10,111 nt of DNA from Gammaproteobacteria bacterium (GTDB taxonomy: Bacteria; Pseudomonadota; Gammaproteobacteria; Arenicellales; UBA868). The DNA lies in NCBI GenBank assembly GCA_003529705.1, contig DPVA01000063.1, positions 1 to 10,111 on the forward strand, given 5' to 3'. The notes under the pieces were generated by a model. The model was not told the origin of the DNA, did not search any database, and worked only from the letters and a program-made list of their open reading frames with translations. Both the position numbers and the translations under genes were made by a program. How positions within the stretch are numbered: the stretch's first letter is position 1; each line of letters opens with the position of its first letter. Shown one piece after another: positions 1-5,639 of the stretch.

Positions 1-318
1 AAACATCGTCACAACGCTTGCGATGGTGACGACCCTCAAACAACCCTCTTTGTGTTCACGTATATTGACCGCAGACTGGTTAAACTGATCAAGTCCGAGG
101 TAGGAGGTTTCCACTTCGTCGAAGAACATTTGAGCCTCGACGGTCGGGACAATCTGCCGCCCTTGGCGGACAAATAAATTGAAGCCGAGTACGCGTTCGA
201 GCTCCTGAATCAGTCGGGTTACAGCGGGCTGGGAGATGCTCATCATTTCAGCGGCACCGGTTATTGTGCCGGTGATCATGACGGCGCGAAAGGCGTCAAC
301 TTGACGAAGAGTAATCAA
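1..318 (-). CDS. LysR-family transcriptional regulator, N-terminal part (truncated by window edge)
   Basis: Reading the minus strand from a TTG at 318-316 gives 106 in-frame codons with no stop up to position 1, so the C-terminal effector-binding domain lies outside the window. The product begins LRQVDAFRAVMITGTITGAA and continues with SISQPAVTRLIQELERVLG and LFVRQGR, the classic LysR winged helix-turn-helix (about residues 3-62), followed by the start of the linker helix. The TTG start is supported by a strong Shine-Dalgarno (AAGGAGG on the minus strand, about 325-331) six bases upstream and by the family rule that the HTH starts within a few residues of the N-terminus. The gene diverges from the dehydrogenase at 431, the usual arrangement for a LysR regulator and its target, so it probably controls that gene and itself from the shared intergenic region. 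The inducer cannot be told from this part. Confidence 0.93.
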   Translation of the reverse strand, partial: MITLRQVDAFRAVMITGTITGAAEMMSISQPAVTRLIQELERVLGFNLFVRQGRQIVPTVEAQMFFDEVETSYLGLDQFNQSAVNIREHKEGCLRVVTIASVVTMF

Positions 319-346
319 TGTCTTCCTCCTTCGAATCTGGGAGTAT

Positions 347-376
347 TTGACCGAGGCAAAAATAGATTAACATTAT
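347..376 (+). promoter_or_regulatory. Candidate promoter for the hydroxyacid dehydrogenase
   Basis: TTGACC (347-352, 5 of 6 to the sigma-70 -35 box) is followed after 18 bp by CATTAT (371-376, 4 of 6 to the -10 box). It lies about 55 bp before the dehydrogenase start in the region shared with the divergent LysR gene. The -10 match is modest and the call rests on pattern only. Confidence 0.35.
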
Positions 377-378
377 CT
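364..378. promoter_or_regulatory. Possible LysR operator (short interrupted dyad)
   Basis: AGATTAACATTATCT is an interrupted inverted repeat (AGAT and ATCT arms, 7 bp between) overlapping the candidate -10 box of the dehydrogenase, inside the LysR/dehydrogenase divergent region. LysR proteins bind short AT-rich dyads in such places. The arms are only 4 bp, so chance is a real alternative. Confidence 0.25.
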
Positions 379-430
379 GTGAGAGTCAGTTTGAAGAACA
401 CCCTGAGCCTACGAAGGCACGAGATATCGA

Positions 431-1438
431 ATGACGAATAAACGGGACTGGACCATTGGCATCACGCATCTCATCAAGCCTTCTTTTGATCCTGAAATGG
501 CAGCCTTCGATGGAAGGGCTAACTTCGTGCACTTTGCGTCACGTCACGAAGATGACTTTCCGATTAGTAGCCTACCACCTCTGGATGCGTTCCTTGTCTG
601 GACCCCCTCCATCAGCATCAAAACGATCCGTCAGTTGTCGAACTGTAAGATCCTCGTCCGTTACGGGGTAGGCTACGACAAGATCGACTTGGTGAGTCTG
701 GAGAGAGCGGGAATCGCTTTCTCGAATAACCCGGAATACGGTCCGGAGGATGTGGCTGATACCGCGGTGGGGCTGATTCTCGCACTCCAGCGGCGGCTGG
801 TTCAACATAACGCGCTCGCAAAAGGTTATTTCGACACCTGGCAGGAAAATCATTTGACGCCGATGCTGCACTCACCCCGCACGACTGTTGGTATTGTTGG
901 TTTGGGTCGCATTGGGACGAGTGTTGCGCGTCGCTTGTCACCGTTTGGCTACAAAGTTGTGGCGTATGATCCCTACATCAGTAATGGAATGTTCAGGGCA
1001 CTTCAGGTCGAACGCATAGATGCGCTAGAAGACTTGGTTGAACGGGTTGATGTATTAACGTTGCATTGTCCGTTAACTGCGGAGACAGAGTCCATGATTG
1101 ACCGTCACGTATTGGACAGGGCGAAACCAGGACTGCTGCTGGTCAATACGGCTCGCGGAAAGCTGATCAGTAGTTTGGATACGATTAGCCATTGTCTTCG
1201 AAGCGGACAGATTGGCGGGGTCGGGTTAGATGCGCTTGCCGAGGAACCGCCAGGTCCGCATCCACTGATTGAGGCATGGCGTCAAGATGAGGATTGGATA
1301 AAAGGGCGTGTGATCATCACGCCTCACAACGCGTTTTTCTCCGACGATTCGATGTATGAGTGCCGGTTTGCAGCGGCTGAAACTGCGAGGTTATTCCTGG
1401 AAGAGGGAATACAGAGAAATCGTGTCACAACTCCGTGA
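431..1438 (+). CDS. D-isomer-specific 2-hydroxyacid dehydrogenase (CtBP-like), NAD(P)-dependent
   Basis: This 335-aa protein is full length for the family, which reversibly reduces 2-keto acids to D-2-hydroxy acids in the cytoplasm. The Rossmann nucleotide-binding motif GLGRIG is at residues 157-162, and Asp180 in the AYDPY stretch fits NAD(H) preference. The catalytic triad is complete: Arg242 (NTARG), Glu272 (AEEPP) and His299 (TPHNAFFS). The substrate-domain signatures RYGVGYDKID (77-86) and PEDVADTA (105-112) place it with the CtBP-like branch often annotated 'C-terminal binding protein' in bacteria. The exact substrate (glyoxylate, hydroxypyruvate or another 2-keto acid) is not decidable. 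The Shine-Dalgarno is weak, but the ATG sits just before the first predicted beta strand (WTIGITHLIKP), as expected. The gene diverges from the LysR gene, its likely regulator, and converges with the DUF1116 gene over 47 bp without a clear terminator. Confidence 0.93.
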   Translation: MTNKRDWTIGITHLIKPSFDPEMAAFDGRANFVHFASRHEDDFPISSLPPLDAFLVWTPSISIKTIRQLSNCKILVRYGVGYDKIDLVSLERAGIAFSNNPEYGPEDVADTAVGLILALQRRLVQHNALAKGYFDTWQENHLTPMLHSPRTTVGIVGLGRIGTSVARRLSPFGYKVVAYDPYISNGMFRALQVERIDALEDLVERVDVLTLHCPLTAETESMIDRHVLDRAKPGLLLVNTARGKLISSLDTISHCLRSGQIGGVGLDALAEEPPGPHPLIEAWRQDEDWIKGRVIITPHNAFFSDDSMYECRFAAAETARLFLEEGIQRNRVTTP

Positions 1439-1485
1439 GTGGCGTGGTATAAGGAGAAAGTACGCGTTTGCTCAGCCGAATTCAT

Positions 1486-2691
1486 TCAACCTGAGGAGGT
1501 CAGTTCGCTTAGACCGTGGGATATCATGCTCTTGGGTTGCTCGAAGATTCCCCCGCCGAGTCGGCCGACTTCCCCCAGATTGTCGAGAATCCCTAGGCTG
1601 ACCAAAGGCGCTCGGTCTGCAGAGATACAGGCTCTGGCTGTAATGCCTACCGAAAGGCCAAGGTCTGCGAATCCAGGATGAACGGCTGCAGTCAGCATTG
1701 AGCCTGTGGCTAGACCGTCGGGTGGCAGCCAGTGCCCGAGATTTGTTTTTTGAACCGGACAGAATGACATAGCCATAGCGCCGAATCCAAGTGCATCCAC
1801 TATTGCACTGTCTCCAATCGCCCCCAACGCTCTTGAACCGGGAAGGTTCACGTCAAAGTCTCCTTTCGGCGGCGAAGCTGGCGCGGTAAACCATCTTCCC
1901 GGTAATCCTGCCAGCTGAATGCCGGTTTCCCTGCCGTTTGCCGCCGCTACCGTGATAAGGCTGCTTTTCGCGACACCTTGACCGCCAAGCAGGATTGTCT
2001 TGGACGCGGCCATCCAAATATTAAGGAAGAAACTTGGCCCCTGCTCAATAAAACCAATGAAGTCTTGTCCGAGGGATTGACGACTTAATTTGGATTGAAT
2101 TTTACCCAAGAGCAGACGGGTTCCCACGGGGGTTCTGCCGTGACAGTCATCGCCTTCGCGAACTGACTGTGCGGCAATATCCAGCAAGTGAATTCCATCG
2201 GTGCAGACATCCGCGAGCGCAGGTCCGAGAGACTGATGGAGCCAACTCAGATGAGCAAGAGCATCCGGGGAGCAGATTCCTAGTCGGGGTGCGGGCCCGT
2301 TACCCCCGTTGATGGGCGCGAACGCGCGTACTTGTGAGTCGGATTGGTCCTCAATGCAATGGAGCAACATCTTTGAGGAAACAACGGCGGCGAGCGGAGT
2401 GACGACATCATGATCTTGGGCCGACTTAAGGGAAATTTTTCCGGAGTGGATTCCAGTTTTCGCCTCGTCGAAATTTGGAGCGAGGCCATTAAAGACTGCG
2501 GCGACACAAGCGGAGTTCAATATAGGCTTAACGATGTCGGCAGGGTCTTTGAAGGCAGGCCCAGCGTGCAGCAGAGTATCTTCAGCGAGATTCACCGCAT
2601 CCGCGGCTGCTTGCATCCCGCTCCAGATCGGTTTTACCCGTAAGATCCGGGAAAGCGCCTCCTCGTCAGCAGGGTGAGTCTGTTCCCTCAT
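1486..2691 (-). CDS. AllG/YlbE-like DUF1116 family protein, divergent member
   Basis: The 401-aa product is close to the usual length of DUF1116 (E. coli YlbE/AllG, a subunit of oxamate carbamoyltransferase with AllF and AllH). Recognisable family blocks in order are LLHAGPAF (40-47), the APINGGNGPAPRLG region (125-138), GDDCHGR (180-186), FFLNIWMAAS (221-230), NGRETGIQLAG (252-262), RWFTAP (266-271) and GDSAI (293-297). It is divergent: where I recall a CxHH/HHH-type cluster before the 'VGPMAGV' block it has AQDH (91-94) ahead of VVTPLAAV, and the MCGPMRGA-like segment reads IVKPILNSAC. Oxamate transcarbamylation is therefore only a family hint. The ATG at 2691 was chosen; a TTG immediately upstream (2694) would add one residue. 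It follows the upstream paralogue's stop by 9 bp, implying co-transcription. No AllF (FdrA) or AllH (DUF2877) gene is in the window. Confidence 0.85.
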   Translation of the reverse strand: MREQTHPADEEALSRILRVKPIWSGMQAAADAVNLAEDTLLHAGPAFKDPADIVKPILNSACVAAVFNGLAPNFDEAKTGIHSGKISLKSAQDHDVVTPLAAVVSSKMLLHCIEDQSDSQVRAFAPINGGNGPAPRLGICSPDALAHLSWLHQSLGPALADVCTDGIHLLDIAAQSVREGDDCHGRTPVGTRLLLGKIQSKLSRQSLGQDFIGFIEQGPSFFLNIWMAASKTILLGGQGVAKSSLITVAAANGRETGIQLAGLPGRWFTAPASPPKGDFDVNLPGSRALGAIGDSAIVDALGFGAMAMSFCPVQKTNLGHWLPPDGLATGSMLTAAVHPGFADLGLSVGITARACISADRAPLVSLGILDNLGEVGRLGGGIFEQPKSMISHGLSELTSSG

Positions 2692-2700
2692 CAAGATTAC

Positions 2701-3318
2701 TCAAGCAGGCCGAATCCATGTCTCGGAGAAATATAAGAAAGCCGTTGTGGTCTTGATATCTGCCTGGACTCTCTCTACCGGCCCCCCTGGCAGAGTGCGC
2801 CCATTTATCTGGATCGAAGGCTTCGTCGATTCGATCAAGAGGGTGTAAAGCTCGTTTTCCTTACCCCCAGTAAGTTCGGCAGGGAGTTCCAGCGCGGTGG
2901 GAGTTCCCAATCCATCCCAGGTCAGCGTTACGTCGAGCGATCCCGCTTTGATGATCTCGGAGTAGCATGACCGAGGATCCCCTTCGGCGTGGGCATGATC
3001 AATCGGAATCAGCGACAGGGATTCGCATGCTGGCAGAGAGGCAAAAGCGGGCAGTTTCAGGATAAAACTCTCGAGGAGATAATCGGCCAGATCCCGGTTG
3101 TCATGGAGCAGGATGTTACAGCCGTCGGGATACTGCCGGCGCTGTGTTGGGGAATCCAGCAGTAACAGCACAGTACCTCGGCCCACCGGAGAAAGATAAA
3201 TCCGGAAGAAGAGTGCAATTGCAGAAAAAGGTCCGTTGGGGTCTTCCTTTAAGAGAATACCTGGATTTTCTCCTGTCCAGACGACCTGCCCGGGGTGAAT
3301 CGGGGACGGTAATGGCAT
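2701..3318 (-). CDS. Conserved protein of unknown function, paralogue 2 of a tandem pair
   Basis: I do not recognise a family. The 205-aa product aligns over its whole length with the protein encoded immediately upstream (3326-3964). Shared blocks are GENPGILL/GDNPGIYL near the N-terminus, then NGPF/DGPW, FFR(I/V)..SP.G(R/Q)G, a central N(I/V)L/CL..N followed by L..YL...FI..(L/F)P.F, W(D/N)(G/D)LG(T/I)P, an (S/A)I(Q/T)IN(G/D) turn, and the C-terminal T(T)AF..(F/V)SETW(I/V)(R/Q)PA. There is no signal peptide or membrane segment, so it is probably cytosolic; the alternating short hydrophobic stretches suggest a mainly beta fold (inference). An upstream ATG at 3375 is possible, but its extra 19 residues are read across the end of the neighbour gene and have no counterpart in the paralogue. 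The ATG at 3318 has a GAGGAA ribosome site (about 3329-3334) and lies 7 bp after the neighbour's stop. Confidence 0.82.
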   Translation of the reverse strand: MPLPSPIHPGQVVWTGENPGILLKEDPNGPFSAIALFFRIYLSPVGRGTVLLLLDSPTQRRQYPDGCNILLHDNRDLADYLLESFILKLPAFASLPACESLSLIPIDHAHAEGDPRSCYSEIIKAGSLDVTLTWDGLGTPTALELPAELTGGKENELYTLLIESTKPSIQINGRTLPGGPVERVQADIKTTTAFLYFSETWIRPA

Positions 3319-3325
3319 AAGAAGT

Positions 3326-3964
3326 CTATTCCTCGGGTAACGCGGGTTGTACCCAGGTTTCGGAAACGGCAACAAAAGCAGTACTCATTTTCCGACCAAA
3401 GAAAAGACGCTCGCAAACCTGTCCCGTGAGGGGAACATCGTTGATGGTAATTGACGCGTTCCGTGCCTCGAGAAACACGCTATACATGTCGTGCGCACCC
3501 GTAGCACAGTCTTTCGGTCCGACTTCGACCGCGAAGGGGATGCCGAGATCATTCCAGGACATCTGAGCTGTGCAGTCCTTCGCGCGCATGGTCTCTGCCC
3601 AGGAAGTTGCCATGTCGCCGATCGAAGAGTGAGACTCAGCATTGAGCCAGGTCATTGCGGCGAGGCCGGGTTGATCACGAAATGACGGAAAACGTTTGAT
3701 AAAATTATTTATAAGGTAGTGAGTCAATTCCACATTTGTAGTTAGGCATACGTTTCTAGAATCCGGAAACCCCGTCGCCTTGTCGGGATCACCGAGAATG
3801 ATCATCAATGAACCCTGGCCATGCGGGGAATAGAGAACACGAAAGAAAATCCCGAGGCCCGTCCAGGGACCATCGGGGGATTTCCGAAGGTAGATACCGG
3901 GATTATCTCCCGCCCATTCCACGGTCCCAGCATTAACGGGTATTCGCTGTCCTACGTTACTCAT
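3326..3964 (-). CDS. Conserved protein of unknown function, paralogue 1 of a tandem pair
   Basis: This 212-aa protein is the first gene of the three-gene minus-strand unit and is homologous end to end with the next gene. Landmarks are NPGIYL (21-26), SPDGPW (29-34), FFRVLYSPHGQGS (40-52), NVCL (71-74), YLINNFIKRFPSF (83-95), WNDLGIPF (137-144), ASITINDV (170-177) and TAFVAVSETWVQPA (195-208). No catalytic motif, signal peptide or transmembrane helix is visible, and I cannot name a family. Conserved FFR, NPG and SETW blocks in both copies argue for a real, selected protein family rather than chance open frames. The ATG at 3964 has no clear Shine-Dalgarno, but no better start exists before the conserved region. 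Transcription starts from the AT-rich region shared with soxB. Its location in an operon with an AllG-like protein suggests a common pathway (inference). Confidence 0.82.
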   Translation of the reverse strand: MSNVGQRIPVNAGTVEWAGDNPGIYLRKSPDGPWTGLGIFFRVLYSPHGQGSLMIILGDPDKATGFPDSRNVCLTTNVELTHYLINNFIKRFPSFRDQPGLAAMTWLNAESHSSIGDMATSWAETMRAKDCTAQMSWNDLGIPFAVEVGPKDCATGAHDMYSVFLEARNASITINDVPLTGQVCERLFFGRKMSTAFVAVSETWVQPALPEE

Positions 3965-4002
3965 GTGGGGCTTTAAAGATAAATAATTTTAAGGTATAAC
4001 AC

Positions 4003-4031
4003 TTAAGCAAAAGTATAGATTAGATTATAAA
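4003..4031 (+). promoter_or_regulatory. Candidate sox operon promoter
   Basis: TTAAGC (4003-4008, 3 of 6 to the -35 box), a 17-bp spacer and TATAAA (4026-4031, 5 of 6 to the -10 box) lie about 80 bp before soxB in an unusually AT-rich stretch. On the other strand the same stretch holds TATAAT (4024-4029) and TATACT (4012-4017), possible -10 boxes for the divergent minus-strand genes, but neither has a good -35 partner. The two promoters may therefore overlap. Confidence 0.4.
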
Positions 4032-4052
4032 GTTCACTGCCCCCAGATTCTA

Positions 4053-4064
4053 CCGTCAGGACGG
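4053..4064. promoter_or_regulatory. Possible operator: short inverted repeat in the soxB leader
   Basis: CCGTCAGGACGG is an inverted repeat with 5-bp arms separated by AG, lying between the candidate -10 box and the soxB start. The two-base spacer is too short for an RNA hairpin loop, so a dimeric repressor or activator site is more plausible than a leader structure. It could also be chance. Confidence 0.25.
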
Positions 4065-4111
4065 GTGGCCAGTTTCGGCATAAATCTCAGTGTCGCCATT
4101 TAAGAGATTCC

Positions 4112-5359
4112 ATGAAACGTTTTTCAATATTTTCTCTGGCAAGAAACGCCCTCACGGGCCACCGTAATTGGGGAAAGATGTGGCGAAGCCCTGATCCCAA
4201 GCGAGAATACGACGTCATCATTATCGGCGGCGGTGGACATGGTTTGGGTGCGGCCTATTTTTTGGCGAAGGAGCATGGCATTACCAATGTAGCGGTGCTG
4301 GAGAAAGGTTGGTTGGGCGGAGGGAACACGGGGCGGAACACCATGACCGTTCGCTCTAATTTTTTGAGAGAGGACAGTGTTCCGTTTCACGAGATGTCAC
4401 TGGACCTGTATCACCAGTTGAGTCGGGATCTTAACTACAACCTGATGGTTAGCCAGCGTGGAATGATTACGTTTATCCAAAGCTCGGCCGCAAATCGGGT
4501 GGCGCTTCAGATGGCAAACACGATGCATATCTACGGCGCGGAGTACCGGATGCTGACACTCGATGAAGTGAAGCGAAGGATCCCGATCTTTGATCCTTCC
4601 CCGGATATGCGGCTGCCGGTCCGGGGAGGCGTGTATCAACCACGAGCCTCAATGGTGCGACATGATGCGGTTGCCTGGGGTTTTGCACGCGCCGCGGATG
4701 CCCGAGGTGTAGACATTATTCAGAATTGTGAGGTGACAGGAGTTCGGCAGGAAGGTGGTGCAGTGACCGGGGTCGAGACCAGCCGGGGGTTGATTAAAGG
4801 CAAGAAGATCGGTATGGCGGTCGCCGGACATGGCAGCGTGGTCGCCTCGATGGTGGGTCAGCGTCTGCCTATCATCACCCAACCGCTTCAGGCGTGGGTA
4901 TCTGAGCCGGTGAAGCCGATTCTGAATGAGATCGTTGTTATCCGGAGCTACTACGGCACTTACCTAATGCAGTCTGATAAGGGTGAGATCGTGGTGGGTC
5001 AGGGATGCGATCCGTATCCGTCGTATGCTCAGCGCGGCACGTTCCCCATTATCGAGGATGCCACGACATCCATGCTGGAAGTTTTTCCAAGTTTCGGCCG
5101 ACTGAAGTTACTGCGGCACTGGGCCGGGATGCTGGACATCCCGTATGACGGCAGTCCGATCATTTCAAAGACAAATACCAAAGGCTTTTATATCGACGTA
5201 GCGGGTTCCGGAGGATTCAAGACAACACCTGCTGCCGCCAAGACCTTCGCCCACCTCATTGCGAACGATTTCCCACACCCGCTCGCAGAAAAACTCGGGC
5301 TCGATCGATTTGCCTCCGGCCGCCTGGTTCAGGAAGGCGGGGTTTCCGCAAACCGCTAA
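4112..5359 (+). CDS. soxB: Heterotetrameric sarcosine oxidase-type enzyme, beta subunit (FAD/FMN flavoprotein)
   Basis: The 415-aa product has the length of SoxB, the subunit that oxidises the N-methyl substrate at FAD and passes electrons to a covalently bound FMN, from which O2 takes them to make H2O2. The dinucleotide-binding motif lies at about residues 36-49 (IIIGGGGHGLGAAY), with VAVLEKGWLGGGNTGRN at 60-76. The QPRASMVRH block places His184 at the position of the FMN-linking histidine of characterised beta subunits, and ITQPLQAWVSE and SPIISKT are also family-like. The N-terminal stretch (FSIFSLARNALTGHRNW) matches proteobacterial SoxB. It is a divergent member: the usual GWGTGGFKGTP block near the C-terminus reads AGSGGFKTTP (364-373), and the IRSNYLW segment reads VRSNFLR. 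The substrate may thus differ from sarcosine. The weak AAGAGA site precedes the ATG, and soxD follows after 19 bp. Confidence 0.93.
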   Translation: MKRFSIFSLARNALTGHRNWGKMWRSPDPKREYDVIIIGGGGHGLGAAYFLAKEHGITNVAVLEKGWLGGGNTGRNTMTVRSNFLREDSVPFHEMSLDLYHQLSRDLNYNLMVSQRGMITFIQSSAANRVALQMANTMHIYGAEYRMLTLDEVKRRIPIFDPSPDMRLPVRGGVYQPRASMVRHDAVAWGFARAADARGVDIIQNCEVTGVRQEGGAVTGVETSRGLIKGKKIGMAVAGHGSVVASMVGQRLPIITQPLQAWVSEPVKPILNEIVVIRSYYGTYLMQSDKGEIVVGQGCDPYPSYAQRGTFPIIEDATTSMLEVFPSFGRLKLLRHWAGMLDIPYDGSPIISKTNTKGFYIDVAGSGGFKTTPAAAKTFAHLIANDFPHPLAEKLGLDRFASGRLVQEGGVSANR

Positions 5360-5378
5360 GTTAAGAGAGACGAGTGAA

Positions 5379-5639
5379 ATGCTAGAGATACCCTGTCCCT
5401 GGTGCGGCCTACGGAATGAAAATGAATTTATCTGCGGCGGGGAGGCCCAGCGGAAGCGGCCGGCTGACCCCGATCGTGAGACCGATGAAGCCTGGGCGGA
5501 CTATCTCTACAACAATGCCAACCCCAAGGGTGTCGTAACGGAATGGTGGTGGCATGTCAGTGGGTGCACGCTTTGGTTCAAGATTGACCGAAATACGTTG
5601 ACCCATGAGATAACTCCAATTGAGGAGTTGCCGGAATGA
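5379..5639 (+). CDS. soxD: Sarcosine oxidase-type enzyme, delta subunit (zinc-binding)
   Basis: This 86-aa protein is the small structural subunit of the heterotetramer. It carries the full zinc-site pattern of the family: Cys6 and Cys9 (CPWC) near the N-terminus, then His59 and Cys63 in WWWHVSGCTLWF. These positions agree with those I recall for the structurally known enzyme. The stretch YLYNNANPKGVVTEWWWH is the other family hallmark. The ATG at 5379 was chosen because it gives the normal length and puts CPWC at residues 6-9; an in-frame start at 5259 would run through the end of soxB. The stop overlaps the soxA start as ATGA (5636-5639), implying translational coupling and fixed stoichiometry with the alpha subunit. 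Confidence 0.95.
   Translation: MLEIPCPWCGLRNENEFICGGEAQRKRPADPDRETDEAWADYLYNNANPKGVVTEWWWHVSGCTLWFKIDRNTLTHEITPIEELPE

Noticed and set aside
1439..1485. Terminator between the convergent dehydrogenase and DUF1116 genes
   Set aside because: Only a 5-bp CTCAG/CTGAG pairing with a long loop and no T run is visible, which is too weak to call.
1439..1681. Plus-strand frame directly after the dehydrogenase stop
   Set aside because: It runs mostly antisense to the 3' end of the DUF1116 gene, and the product is low-complexity Pro/Arg/Ser sequence without homology that I can see.
3319..3375. Upstream ATG extending the second paralogue by 19 residues
   Set aside because: The extension overlaps the end of the neighbouring gene, is proline- and arginine-rich without any match in the paralogue, and the ATG at 3318 has a ribosome site and normal operon spacing.
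5259..5378. In-frame upstream start for soxD giving a 126-aa protein
   Set aside because: It would read through the 3' end of soxB in another frame; the ATG at 5379 gives the family length and puts CPWC at residues 6-9.
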